NCBI GenBank assembly: GCA_947683625.1
Contig: CANTUR010000069.1
Span: 2,170,001-2,234,000, forward strand
Source of the DNA: Mallotus nudiflorus
Lineage: Eukaryota > Streptophyta > Magnoliopsida > Malpighiales > Euphorbiaceae
Direction: 5' to 3'
Length of the DNA: 64,000 nucleotides
Of the stretch, positions 37,632 to 50,905 are shown one piece after another. The notes beneath the pieces were generated by a model. That model was not told where the DNA came from. It searched no databases and saw only the letters and a list, made by a program, of their open reading frames with translations. Every line of letters begins with the position of its first letter. Position 1 is the stretch's first letter. Both the position numbers and the translations under genes were made by a program.

Positions 37632-40600
37632 AGTGATGATGATGATATTAAGAGTTCTATTATGAACAAGCTCTTGCTTAAATATAAAAGCTTACTTTTT
37701 AGAAAGAAGTATTATAAGCATGAGTTAAATAACTTAACCAAGGAATTTGAGAAGTTGAAAATTGAATTTTCTAGTCTTGTTAAATCAAATGATAAACTTA
37801 TTAATGATTTAAAAATCTTCTAATTCCTTAAAAGAGCAACTCAAGAAAACTAGTAATGAAAATCATAAACTTTCTAATGAGGTAGTTGAGCTAAAAAAAC
37901 TCCATATCAAAATTTCAAAGAGGAAAAGAGAGTTTAGATAATTTACTTGACTCTTAAAAATTTCATTGAAATACTTATGGAATTGGATATACTAATGGAA
38001 TGGCCTTATCTTCATCATTATCACATATTAAATTATTAAAGCATCATGCAATTCCATTCCCTCTACTTCAAAATCGATTGAGACTCAAGCTTTCAAAGAT
38101 AATAAGTCTCTTGTGTCAAATATCAAAGGGAAGCCTTATAAGACTCAATCCTATATGACACAAAGAGATAAGGCTCAAAATAGAGCACCTCAACCCAAGC
38201 ACGCTTACATGTACAATAAATAAAACACTCATAAGCATGTTGCACAATAAAATGCACCTAAATATATTGCATATACCTATCAAAATACACATTGTCATTG
38301 CCAATGTATGTCTCATACTCAAAATAATAGGAGACACACACCATCACAACACAAAAGGTATGTTTCATTTATTAGGAAAACATATTATCCTAGAAGAAAT
38401 AAATTTGAAAATGTTCTATGTTCATATTGCATTATCAAAGGACACACCAATAATGTGTGCTTCTATAAAAGACTATATATAAATTTGCTTCTTATGGATT
38501 ATCTTAAGACTAACCAACCTAAACTAAAAAAGCTTTAGGTTCAAAGGAACACTTAAATTATTTTTTGTAGGTGTGTCTGAAATCCACAAGAACAAAAAGC
38601 AAGAGGTATCTTGACAATGGATGTTCAAGGCATATGACGAGAGATAAGGAGTAATTCAACAAGCTTAATGTTAAGGATATAGGATATGTTACATTCAGAG
38701 ACAATACAAAAGGAAAAATTATGGGCATTAGAGAAATATGTAATCTTCAATCTTTATTTATACATCATGTGTTTCTTATTGATGGTCTTAAACATAATTT
38801 GCTTAGTACACGTCAATTATGTGATATGGGAAACAAGGTAACTTTCTATCCTAGAAATTGCTTTTATTGTCTTGATGAAGACAAAGTAATTTTAAGTGGT
38901 GAAAGAATAGACAATGTTTATGTTATTGATTTAAATGAAATTGATAACAAAGACATCAAATGCTTACCATGACACATGGACATGAAATAGAAGGTTAAGA
39001 CATGCAAATTTTGAGCTTTTGAATGATCTTTATAAACATGAACTTATGATTAGTTTACCTAAGCTTGAATTCACTAAAGATAAACCTTGTGATGCTTATC
39101 AAAAAAGAAAACAATCCAAGTCCTCATTTAAGCTCAAAAATATAGTCTCTAATTGTATATCACTTAAACTTATACATAAGGATTTATTTAGACCAACTAG
39201 AATTGCTAGTCTCGGTGGAATGCATTATGCATATGCATTGGTTGATGATTACTCTAAATTTACATGGATATATTTTCTTGCATATAAGAATGATACATTT
39301 AAAGCTTTTGAAATTTTGTAAAAAGAGTTCAAAAAGAAAAAGGTTTTTGTATTTCTTCTATTAGAAGTGATCATGAAACCGAATTTGAAAATGAATTTTT
39401 CAAAAATTATTGAAATGAAAATGGCATTTCACATATGTTTTCTTCTTCTAAAAATCCTCAATAAAATAGGGTAGTCGAAAGGAAAAATACAACTCTTGTG
39501 GAAATGGCTATAACAATACTTCATGAGTATAACTTGCCTCTATACTTTTAGGTAGAAACCATTAACACATCTTGTTATATTTTAAACCAAGTTTTTAAAA
39601 GACCAATTTTGAACAAAACATCTTATGAGCTATAGAATAATATAAAATCTAAAATCTTATATCTAAGAGTATTTGGATGCAAGTGCTTTATATTAAACAC
39701 CAAGGATAATCTTAGGTCATTTGATTCCAAAGTAGATGAAGGAATTTCTCTAGGCTATTCTATTTCTAGTAAAGCATATAGAGTTTTTAATAAGAGAACT
39801 GTAGTAGTTAAAGAGTCAATGCATGTTATATTTAATGAATCAAACTCACTTCATTCTAAAAAGGATGTTTGTAGTGTTGATGATCTTATAGGTGACAATG
39901 AGATTATGGATACTTAAGAAGAAAATGCTAATAAGCCTTTGGAACTTGAAGCTCCAAGTAAGGAGGATCATAAGGAGACATCTCAACCTACTTGAAAGAT
40001 GAACTTCCAAATAATTGGCAATTCATTAAAGCTTATCCTCATGATCTCATCATAGGTAACACTACAAAAGGGGTAACTACTATATCTCAATTAAAGTCTA
40101 TTGTTAATTTAACCTTTATTTCTCAAATTGAGCCCAAAAATATTGATAATGCATTGTGTGATGAATTTTAGGTCTTTGCTATGTAAGAAGAGTTAAATCA
40201 ATTTCAGAGAAATAAGGTTTAGACCTTGGTTCCTAAACCAAAACCTCATCCTATTATAGGCACCAAATGGGTGTTTAGAAATAAAATGAATGAACAAGGT
40301 GTCATAACTAGAAATAAAGCTAGACTAGTAGTTAAAGGTTATAATCAAGAGGAAGGCATTAATTATGATAAAACCTTTGCCCCTATTTCAAGGTTAGAAG
40401 TTGAATGCTACTTGCATTTGTATCATTCATGGATTTTAAACTTTATCAAATGAATATTAAAACAGCATTTCTAAATGGTTTCATTGAAGAGGAGGTATAT
40501 GTTGAGCAACCTCTAAGTTTTAAAAATTTTTTATTCTTAAAATCATGTTTTTAAATTGTCAAAAGAATTATATGGATTGAAATAAGCTCCAAGAGCTTAG

Positions 40601-41646
40601 TATGAAAGATTAAGCAACTTTTTACTAGAGAAAGGGTTCTTTAAAGTAAAAGTTAACATAACTCTTTTCATGAAGAAATCCAAGCATGATTTATTAATTG
40701 TTCAAATATATGTTGATGATATTATTTTTAGTGCTACTAACCAATGCTTGTGTAAGGAATTTTCTAAGTTAATGCAAGGAGAATTTGAAATGATTATTAT
40801 GGGAGAACTAAAATTATTTCTCGGATTACAAATCAAGCAATGTAAAGATAAAATGCTCATCAATCAAACCAAATATACAAGAGACGTTCTCAGGAAGTTT
40901 GGTATAGATAGAGCTAAGACAAGCAAAACTCTAATGAGTACCACAACTAAATTCAATAAGGATGAGAATGGCAAACTAGTTGATGAAAAGTAATTTAGAG
41001 GTATGATTAAATCCCTTCTTTGTTTAACTACTAGTAGACCTGATATTATGTTTACTACTTGCTTATGTGCTAGATTTCAATCTAGTCTCATTTGAATGCT
41101 ATCAAAAGGATTTTCAAATATCTTTGTAGAATAATGCATTTAGGACTTTAGTATCCTAGGAGTTCCTCCTTTAACTTAATTAGCTATTCTAATGCAGATT
41201 TGCTGGTAGATTACTAGATAGAAATAACACTTTCAAAACTTGTCAAATTTTAGGATAGTGTTTTTTGGTTTAGCTAGAAATAAGTTTTAGTTGTCTTGGC
41301 CACTACTGAAGTTAAATATGTTATAACAAGTCTTTGTTGTTCACAAGTCTTATAGCAAAAACAACAATTGTTGGACAATGGTGCAAAACTTGATCACATT
41401 CCAATCAAATGTGACAATACAAGTTCTATTAACCTTAGCAAGAATCTCCTTCAACATTATAGAACTAAGCATATATACATTAGACATCATTTCTTGCGTG
41501 ATCATGTTCAATTTGGTGATATCTCACTTGAATTGGTTGATACAAATAATCAACTTGCAAATATCTTAACCAAACCTCTCAATGAAAAGAGATTGAATTT
41601 CATTAAGCATGAACTTGGGATGATTGATGGTTTTAGTTTGGCTTGA
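36396..41646 (+). pseudogene. SIRE-type Copia gag-pol of element E, broken
   Basis: Gag starts at 36,396 (MGSES, LRPFFNGGDYP) and matches the gag start of element F. The zinc knuckle CYECKKLRHIRSEC is at 37,344-37,385. An Asp-rich run encoded by GAT repeats lies at about 37,587-37,650. A protease-like segment (CSRHMTRDKE) is near 38,625 and the pre-integrase/integrase at 38,720-39,320 (DLFRPTRIASLGG). RT runs from about 40,226 with YVDD at 40,709-40,720. RNase H ends with LGMIDGFSLA and a stop at 41,644. YVDDIIF-ATN, the MQGEFEM and LGLQIKQ strings, and the RNase H end are SIRE-like. Numerous stops and frameshifts mean it is dead; many stops replace Trp or Gln. Confidence 0.9.
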
Positions 41647-42419
41647 TTTTATGCTTAATTGATGGTTGGACAATTTGCATGTGAAATCATGTTGTGCTTA
41701 TTGGTTACTTTGATTGTTAAATTTTTTTATTTTGATCTTAACATTTTAAAAAAAAAAATTTCTATTTAATAATTATTTATTGAAATTATTGAAATTAATT
41801 AATTATTAAAATCTAGCATTTTTTCATGCATTTATATATGTTTAAATATGCATTATGCTTTTTTAAAAAATTTCTCCTGCTCCTCATCAAGACTGGTTTT
41901 TTTATATGTTTTTGTTAATTTTGTCATAAGTTTTTGTCTAGTTTATTTTCAGTATTTTTTTTGTATCTAAGCATTGAGTTGTTCGTTTATTTTTATAGTT
42001 ATTTTGTGATAGTTTATGTTCGGTTTATTTTCTGGATATTTTCTTGATATAAACCATGAGCTGTTAGTTTTTTATCTTGTCTATAATTGATATCTTAATA
42101 TCATTGTAACTCTATCCTTTTTAATGTAATTTTATTTTTTTCTATTTTTTTGCATTTTGACAAAGAAGGAGAAATATTTGAGTTTGTTTATTTTTTTAAA
42201 TTTTTAATTATGTTGATACATGAAAAATTCATGTTTAATTTATTCATGTGTAAATTCTTCTTACAAATTGTTTTGATCTTTGATAAGATATGGATATTTT
42301 TTTTAAGATTTGGTCTATATGATTAGCTAAGCTGTATATGATCATATGAGGTTGTACTACATAGTATTTTTGTAATTCATTATATGAATATATGTTTGAA
42401 ATTATTTCTTTCATATTGC

Positions 42420-42470
<51 letters not shown>

Positions 42471-42846
42471 CCTCATGTCAAATTTTATATTGTTTTTTAT
42501 TTTTGACAAAAAAGAACCGGGGGAAGGGGGATATAAATGTATTTTCATATAAAGGAAAAAATTTGCATGACTATCTTTCAAATTGGTATCATTTCTTAAA
42601 ACCATCTCCTTTATAATTATTTAATATTTTTTTCAATTTCTTTAAATTCTTATATATGCTCTATTAATTCTTCCATGCTTTGGTACATACTATTGATTTT
42701 ATGCATACATTAAGGGGGAGCAATTTATTGCATCTATTTATCTTGAAAGGGGAAGCTATTTTAATTTAATATGCTTATACAAGTTATTTATTTTTGACAC
42801 ACACACACACATTATTTATTATTTTTTCAAATTGGTTGTCAAAGCC
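41647..42846 (+). other. 3' non-coding region of element E
   Basis: No env-like or other ORF is seen in this 1.2 kb, although some SIRE elements carry one here. It holds a (TA)n tract at 42,426-42,466 and an ACACAC tract near 42,800. The minus-strand and plus-strand poly-Tyr/Ile frames around 42,400-42,600 only translate the (TA)n tract. Confidence 0.6.
42426..42466. repeat. (TA)n microsatellite, ~41 bp
   Basis: Uninterrupted alternating T and A within the 3' non-coding part of element E. The equivalent place in the upstream unit is deleted. Confidence 0.9.
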
Positions 42847-42859
42847 AAAAAGGGGAGAT
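42847..42859 (+). other. polypurine tract of element E
   Basis: AAAAAGGGGAGAT lies directly before LTR3, as before LTR2 at 34,945-34,957. Confidence 0.75.
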
Positions 42860-44316
42860 TATTGACCATTTGCATGATCAAACTCCTAATTTTGGACTTT
42901 GACAAACAATTTTGATTCTAATGCTTTTCAACTAAGTGTGTAGGAATTCTATACCAAAACTATACATTTTTGGATATATAGTAGTCTTTTGGGCTAATTT
43001 GATCTCTGATATTCAAGGAGGTCTTTTTGACATCCTTAGAGCTCTATAATGAGAAAATAATCTTCATCACTTTTGAAGTAGACATCTTAATCTTTCTGAA
43101 TTGAGCTTACTTGTCAAAATTTGAGCTCATTTGGGTATGCAAAAATATTGAGTCGAAGTCAGCATATATAGCTTTCATTTAAGATTGCATAGCTCTCAGT
43201 ATTTCAGCAATATCTTAAGCTACATAGGTTTAATTAAGGTAATTTAAAGTGATATGAAAAGATAGGACAATTATCTATAACTTATATGAAGAAAGTTAAG
43301 GTTGATTCGATTGTTTTTAGTCTAAAAAAGACATCATAAATCACTATCTTGATCAGACTCACCACGAGGGCTAAATTGCATAAAAAGTGCAAATCATGTC
43401 ATGGTCTTGATTGGGATATTGAATATCCTGACCGGGACTAAGGGAGACTAATTTCTGTATAAAACTCAAAAAATGACAGAACCCATCCCAATCCAATGTC
43501 CCGATCGGGACACTACTCAAGACATGGCAGTCCTGATCGGGACATTGATATCCCAACTAGGACCAGAGCAAAATTTCAAATACAATGACTCATAATAGCT
43601 ATTCAATGCTTGTCCCAACAAGGATTGATAATATTCCGACCGAAACCTAACAAAATGCAGCTTAAAAATCCAAATTTTATTCAAATGGACTTTGTTTTTA
43701 TTGGGAACAGAATTATTGTTTACAACAGCTATAATGAATTGTTCAAGTATAAATATAACCTTTGAAGATTATTTTGAGGTTAAGAAACTTGTTTATTTAT
43801 AATATACTTTCAAACATTCAATTAAGCTCTCTAAACTCTTTCAAATTTCATTTTATTGTTGTATACTCTTGTGAGAGTTGGTGAGTGTTAGAAGAGAAAT
43901 TCTTATTCTTCTATTTTCTGGGGTTAAGAAAATGGGAAGTGAAATTCTATTGTAAAGGAATTGGTTTAAGTGTTTAGCCATTAAAATACTTAGGAATTCG
44001 GTTTTAGTGTGAGTCTTGAAAATACTTATGAATTGGTTTTTGAGTGAGCATTGAAAACTCAAGTTATAAGGTTTGAGTTGAGACTAAAACTCAAGTTGTA
44101 AAAATCAATATAGAGAAATAGATTGTCGTGATTCAAAATCCTAACTTAGAGATAACTGTTAGGTGGAGATGTAAGATTGTTGAGAATCCGAACTCCTTAA
44201 ATTCTTGTGTTCATCATTCTTCCTTCTTAACATTCTTTTTAATTCTTATTCAAATCTTTTTAATTTCTTATTATTATTTGATAATCCTATTCACCTCACC
44301 CCCTAGGACTCTTTCA
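42860..44316 (+). repeat. LTR3 (3' LTR) of composite E
   Basis: A 1,457-bp LTR starts TATTGACC (TG changed to TA) and ends CTCTTTCA. It contains a perfect 14-bp palindrome GTCCCGATCGGGAC at 43,498-43,511 and several imperfect ones between 43,400 and 43,640. Confidence 0.9.
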
Positions 44317-44321
44317 GCTTT

Positions 44322-45715
44322 TATTTAGTTTTATGACAATTATTTACAAAAGATGTTTAACCCTAAACAATCTAATATTAGTGTTTTAGTCCAAATTGAA
44401 GAAAATTGACAAATAAATCTATATTTTCTTGATTAAGCTACAACTTAATATGAAATTAACTAGAAGATTCACCCTGAATGGTATGAGAGTCTTGAAATAG
44501 GATAAAAATAATTTACTCAAATTCTTTGTAATTTTAGGACTAAATTGAAATGATAAAAAGACTAAAGAATTAAAAAGGTTCTCAATGAAAATTAGGATGA
44601 CTAAAACTTTTTACTAGTACCCTTTTAAAATGAAATCAACGTTAGGTTAGAAATGCATGTTTATAACTTTTGGCTAACTCCAAAATTGGAATCGAAATTG
44701 GGATGTGAATAAAGAGGAATAAGAAATTGAATGAAAATTTTAACAAACTATTTGCTTTACAAGAGAATCAAAATCAATATTATTTATATATAAAAATATA
44801 TTATATAATTATTTTTATTAATTTATATATTTTATCTGTTTGCTTTTAGAAGTATATTTTATTTCATAAATTTTAATAATATATAATAATATTTAAATAT
44901 TTGACTAATTTATAAATAATTTGATTTAATCCCATGGAACTAAAAATTAATTCCTTACTCACATAAAAGGAACGGATGATTTCCGTTGATGGAAAACTCC
45001 ACTCTTGTTCTCATGTAAAATGTTAATCAATCAAACATTATAAATCCTAATCACTTTAATTTTAAGTCTGTTTTTTATTCTTATTTTTTATTAAACAAAT
45101 GTCTTCTGAGTTAATGCACAATAGCCAAGGAATTTGATATCTTTAGGTAAATTTCATATTGTAGCGAAGCTAGAACTAAGATTGAAAATTAAACAAGACT
45201 AAAAAACGTTATTGATCTTACTCCATATAAGGAGGGTTTCAGCAGTAAAATTAGCTTTTTGAGGTACAAGTTTGTGTCGAGAAGTTCACAGTTCTTGCCC
45301 CGTTATTAAGGTGGCAATCAGAGCAGTTTAGAAAATGTCGCACTAAAAAATATAAATCTGCTGTCATTGCTAGCTTTTGCTAAGTACAATTCTCTAATTA
45401 ATATCAACATCCCATCTTGAGTTAACAAGACACAGGAAATGAAAAAAAAAAAGAAAATATTATTAGCTACTAAGTAATTGACTAAATTGTAAGCCCATTC
45501 TTTTCCTACTTCAACTTAGTACAATTTAACCTTTTCGTAGTTCAAATTAAACAACTGAACCTAGAGAAATTTACAAAAATTACAAAAATAGTATGGTTTT
45601 ACACTAGTTTACATTGGAACGTCCCTCTTTCCCTCTTAATTACACACGTGCCTTTTTTCTTTTTATTTTTATTCTTTTGCCTTTTCTTCTATTTTACTTT
45701 ATTTCTTGGGTTGAG

Positions 45716-45720
<5 letters not shown>
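44322..45720. other. AT-rich intergenic DNA
   Basis: No gene, RNA or recognisable element is seen. It should be the continuation of the DNA that composite E entered, but I could not recognise more of fragment D in it. Confidence 0.4.

Positions 45721-45798
<78 letters not shown>
45721..45798. repeat. (AT)39 microsatellite
   Basis: 78 bp of uninterrupted AT, followed by GTGCGCAGGCGTGTGAGCG. Confidence 0.95.
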
Positions 45799-45801
<3 letters not shown>

Positions 45802-46439
45802 CGCAGGCGTGTGAGCGGTAGACAGGAATAGCCTGAAAACTTTTTTTTTTTTTTTAACTTTTCTAAGTTGGTTCTATCAGCATTTGCTTCTGTTGAAGAA
45901 TCATTTTACGTAATTGGTGCCCTGGAACATTTTCATTTAAGTTCTTTAATTATTTGTATGTTCTTTTTAAAGGTATTTATTAATTTATCAGAAGCATCTT
46001 TGGGATTTTTTTTGGTTTAGAGAAGTACTAACATTTAAAAATCACAAATTTTTTAAAAATTTGTCATATTTTTACTTCCATAATATACGGGATATTTAAA
46101 TAGGAAGAATTGCTTTTTGTAATTGACATCACATGAAACATTTTTCTATAAAGAACCCTCACAATAATTTTTAAATCTTGAATTAGAACAGATTATCTTC
46201 ACCCAAAAAAAAAAAATATCAGAACATACAATTACAAAACTATAAAAACTAAAATCATAATATTTACATTAATTTGTACTGTTTAATTATAGTACTATTG
46301 TTATTTTATTATTGATAATGGATCTTTTTTAACAAATATATTTTTAGTTAAATATTAACAATTTTGATTTAGAATTTTTTTAACAAAAAAAATAAAATGA
46401 TAAAATTTACGTTTTTTGCTTAAACACTTATAATTTTTA

Positions 46440-46441
<2 letters not shown>
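45799..46441. other. AT-rich intergenic DNA
   Basis: Poly-T and poly-A tracts (45,841-45,855; 46,204-46,217). No coding or repeat structure beyond that. Confidence 0.4.

Positions 46442-46517
<76 letters not shown>
46442..46517. repeat. (AT)38 microsatellite
   Basis: 76 bp of uninterrupted AT just left of the tandem-repeat array that S2 entered. Confidence 0.95.
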
Positions 46518-46519
<2 letters not shown>

Positions 46520-49500
46520 ATAATATACTTATTATATACTATTTTTAATATATGAATAATATGTTATTCATACAATCTACAGATAAGAAGACCACTAAGA
46601 ATGCATATTTTGAGACCAATTTGTAAATGCCCAATTTCGGGATGATAAAATGTGGATGTGACAAAGAATTCCGATGATAAAAATGTTATAAATAGATTTT
46701 CAATACTTGAAGTTTGAAACTTCAAAAGTCTGAATGCATTTTCAAAAGGGATTTTAATTGGTTTTTTTTACGGACTTAATTGTAACATTTTTCAAGTCCT
46801 AATTGAAAAGTCTAAATTCTTTCAAGCATTTTTTTTTATAATTAAAAGTTTTTAAAAAGAAGATTGAAATTCTATAATTTTGATTGGAATTCTGTAATTT
46901 TGATTGAAATTATGCATGTTCTGTTTGATTTTTTATTTTATTTTATTTCAATAAATAAAATTTGGTTTTCTGAATTTTGATTTGTCAAATAATATTTATC
47001 TGAATTTTCAAGAAATTAAAGTTCTTTTAAAATCAAAACTCTGAGAAAAGCAAATCATAGTAGGATACATTGTTAGCTAGGCTTTTTCCTATAAAAGCTC
47101 AGCTTGAGCTCTCATAGGATGGGGATTTTTATGGAGAAACTTTCTTTGGGGGAGCTCTTTAAAAAGGGATCTCTTGGAAACTTTTCTTTTTTCCTAGACA
47201 GTACAAAATATATATATATTCTTTGTGATTTATTTGTTTTTGAAGCAAGAAACAATAGTCTTTTGAGAATAGAATAATAAGTTTTTTGAAGACTTACTTA
47301 ACAAACAATGGTGATTTATACTAGTTTAAGGGACAACTCATACTCCATCCATAATCATCATCGTCTTTCCTTCTTTATTTTATTTTTATTTTATTTTATT
47401 ATTTTGATCTTATTAAGTTTAAATTTTATTTAAATTTTATTATTATTTTATTCACTAATCATAATTTATTCTTTTGTGTTGGTGATTATGGAGGGGATTA
47501 CATAATAATCTTATTAGGTGAACAAAATTCATAAAGGTCCATGAAATGCCATGGATTGAACTTTGTAGCAAAATATAGTTTTTAGTTTTTTTTTTATTTA
47601 GTTGTTTATTATTGTTTTGTTTTTATTATTTTTGGGATTGTATTAATTTTTTCTTTTCTTATTATTTTTAATAGCTCATTGTAATAGCCCAAATAGTGGG
47701 AATAATGAAGTCATGTGTGTGTGTGATTGTGTGTTTTATTTTAATTAATTGGTTAGTAAAATTAGGGTTTTAATTAGGTAATTCATTAAAATTAATGGCT
47801 ATAGAGATAATTAGGGTTCTTAATTAAAATTGAATTATATTTAAGTGGATAGAATTAGGATTGCTTGCTAATTATTTTATTTATTAATTTGTTGTTTAAA
47901 GTCAATTTAATTAAATTAGGGTTTTTAGAATAAGTTTGATTGATTGTTTGATATTTTATTTGTTTGTTTTGGTATTTTTTATGATTTTTTGGGCTTGTTT
48001 ATTTTTATGTATTTTGGGCCCTAAGCTCATGTCATACTTTAACCTATTTAAATAAATTTAGGTTTTTTTTGTAGGTTTAATTAATAAAAATGCATCTTTA
48101 GGCCCGTAATTAATTAAATTTACGGTAGAGATAATTTAGACCCATTTAGTTAATTTAGACATAGGCCCACCTAATTTAATTAATTTAGACTTAGCCCATT
48201 AAATTAAAACCATTTTTCATAATTTGTAGATTTAATATCACTTTAGAAATAAAATATGTAGAACTAGGCTCACTAATTTAAATACTCCATAATTTGTAGA
48301 TTTATGCTCATTTTAGAATAAAATAAATAAAATTTGGTTCATTTAATTAAAATTGAATAGGAATTAGACCTATTAATCTTTAGGCTCACTTGTAAATTGA
48401 AACATGTAGATACAACTCATTCAATTAAAATCAATGTAGATTAGACTAACTTAGGGATTGTGAATTTAAATGAATGTATTATTTATATGTATTTTTCTTG
48501 ACTAGTTTGCCTAAAGTTTATTGTTTTAATAAGGATTTATATGAAATTGCATGTAAATAGAGGATAAGATAGTAATTTATAAAGTAATTCTAAATGAACA
48601 CAAGACTGAAAGAAGTTAGTATTTCATATCCAAAATCTCCTGGTTGTGGTGCTAGCTTTCTTTTAGATAATCGAGTACCACCATTTTTTTATTTGTCCCA
48701 GTTATTACCCTGGACAGCGACTCCTCATCTCCACGTCATGTCTTTATAATAGTGGTTAGTGTGTTCTCTAGAGCTCTGAGATCAAACAATGTCACAGTTA
48801 CTAAAATCTTGAGCGTGTGCTAAACCCCGCCGTCTACACAATTCCTAACACTATGATAGCATATATCTCATCCATGATTAAATTTTATTTCAGAGTCCAG
48901 TTAATTAAGTTAGTATATTTTTAATATACAACTAATATATTAATGAATACATGCTCAAGACCATCTATTTTTTTGATAATTTTTCTAACAATATATACTT
49001 ACTCAAATTATCATATTTTTTTTTTTTATATTTTGAAGTGTATAAGAAACAAAAAAAATGTATACGAACAATATAATTATTGTACACTATTTTTAATATA
49101 CTATTTCTTTGATAATTAAACGAATATGTATACATCAATTATTTTTACATATTTTAATTTTAATTAATTGAATACAATTATTTTTCATTTATTACTCAAG
49201 GCCAACTATTTCTTTGATAATTGTTTTTATGAAATGGTATACAAATATTTCTTACTCAAATTATTATATTTTTTTAATGTTTTGAAATGTATAAGAACCA
49301 CAAATATAAAAATAGTATACTATCTTTAATATACGAATAATATATGAATAGTATTTTTATTTATTTATTTTAATTAATTGAATACCATTATTTTTTATTT
49401 ATTAATTGAATACATGCTCAAGGCAAACTATTTCTTTGATAATTTTTCTAACAATATATACTTACTCAAATTATCATATATATATATATATATATATATG

Positions 49501-50329
49501 TTTTGAAATGTATAAGAAATTTAAAAAAAAAATACAAAATTGTATGCTTGTTATATGCTATTTTTAATATATGAATAATATGTTATTCATATAATATACG
49601 AATAAGAAGACCACTAAGGATACATTATTTGAGACCAGTACCAACACTCCGATATCGTACTCCCCATTCATGATTAAATTTTATTTTAAAGTTGGGTTAT
49701 TTAGATTAGAATATTTGTAATATACGAATAGTATCCTATTGAATACACACTCAAGGCCAACTAATTTTTTGATAATTTTTCTAACAATATGTGAATAATA
49801 TATTTATTGTATACTATTTTTAATACACTATTTCTTTGATAATTAATTGAATATGCATACATCAATTATTTTTATTTATTTTAATTAATTGAATACAATT
49901 ATTTTTTATTTATTAATTAAATACATGCTCAAGGCTAACTATTTCTAAGACCATTTTTCTAACAATATATAAGTACTCAAATTATCATTTTTTTTAATGT
50001 TTTGAAGTGTATAAGAAAATACAAATAGTATATTTGTCATATACTATTTTTAATATGTGAATAATATACAAATAGTGTACTCATTGTATACTATAATATA
50101 GTTGTCGTTCATGTATTTTTAATTTTTTATATACTTTTTATTGTCTATACTAATGAATTTTGGTATTTTAATATAGAAAACATATGTTATTTTGAAGATA
50201 TACAATTTGGAAAATTTTATTATTTAGAAAGATTTTTTTATTATGTATTTTAATTGTTTCATATTTGTATAATATACCAAAAGTATACTCATTGTATACT
50301 ATAATATATTTACTGTTTACATATTTTCA
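46520..50329. repeat. divergent AT-rich tandem array with ~800-bp higher-order units, split by S2
   Basis: Blocks marked by CTCAAGGCCAACTATTTCTTTG recur near 48,953, 49,195, 49,418, 49,750 and 49,928 (spacing 180-330 bp). A longer unit starting near 48,843 (ATGATTAAATTTTATTT) restarts near 49,650. The block at 46,520-46,616, left of S2, matches 49,545-49,645 (AAGAAGACCACTAAG, GAGACCA). So the array existed before S2 arrived. No coding content. Confidence 0.75.
46622..48838 (+). mobile_element. solo Gypsy LTR S2
   Basis: A 2,217-bp LTR starts TGTAAATGCCCAATTTCGGG and ends CCGTCTACA. It is flanked by perfect 5-bp duplications CAATT at 46,617-46,621 and 48,839-48,843, with no internal sequence. 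A TATA box (TATAAAA) is at 47,090-47,096. It matches S1 along its length apart from the microsatellite region, which here is a short T-rich stretch near 47,580-47,670. Confidence 0.93.
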
Positions 50330-50338
50330 TTTTTAATA

Positions 50339-50896
50339 GGAATAATTATAAATTTGGTGTCTGAACTTTTCAGTTTTTGCTATTTTACTGTCTAATCTTT
50401 TTTTTTTTTTTGGCAATCAAGTGTTTGAACTTTATAACAGCATACCAATGTAGTGTCTCCGGTAGATTTAATGTTGACTGGGTGCTGAGTCAAATCAAAC
50501 TAGATCTATTTTTGTTCCAGTTATTAGTCATATTATGTGCCACTTGTATTGCATTATTTAAAGGAAAAAAATACCTTTATTACCTTATTAAATATTATGA
50601 ATTGACATAAATAACCTCAACATTAACTTTTGTCACATACATAAATGGTGACTGAATAAGAGCAATTTTATCCTTTAAATAATGCAACACATGTGGCAAA
50701 TGATATGGTTAATGACTGGGATAAAAGTGGATCCCGTTTTATCTAACTGAGCACTTAGTCAGTATCAAATCGACCGGAGGTACTACATTGGTATGCTTTT
50801 TAAAAGTTTAAATACTTGATTGTAAAGAAAAAAAAAAGATTAGACACTTGAATAAGAAAAAATGAAAAGTTCAGACACTAAATTTGTAATATTTCC
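50339..50896. mobile_element. fold-back MITE, 558 bp, 9-bp target duplication
   Basis: Both ends start GGAAT/GGAAATATTACAAATTT (read inward), and the arms of about 220 bp are inverted copies of each other (GTGTCTGAACTTTTCA, GCATACCAATGTAGT). Perfect 9-bp duplications TTTTTAATA flank it at 50,330-50,338 and 50,897-50,905. The 9-bp duplication with long inverted repeats fits a Mutator-derived non-autonomous element. The plus-strand ORF at 50,377-50,610 is an arm translation, not a gene. Confidence 0.88.
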
Positions 50897-50905
50897 TTTT
50901 TAATA

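Larger units (their letters stand above)
33833..44316 (+). mobile_element. SIRE-type Copia composite E with three LTRs in tandem
   Basis: Order: LTR1 (33,833-34,650, truncated), last ~300 bp of an internal region (34,651-34,957), LTR2 (34,958-36,344), full internal region (36,345-42,859), LTR3 (42,860-44,316). The outer flanks GTTTT (33,828-33,832) and GCTTT (44,317-44,321) match 4 of 5 bases, and no flank is duplicated at the inner LTR. This fits a tandem dimer formed by LTR recombination, with a large deletion in its first unit. Confidence 0.82.

Noticed and set aside
50377..50610. 77-codon ORF
   Set aside because: Lies within one arm of the MITE.
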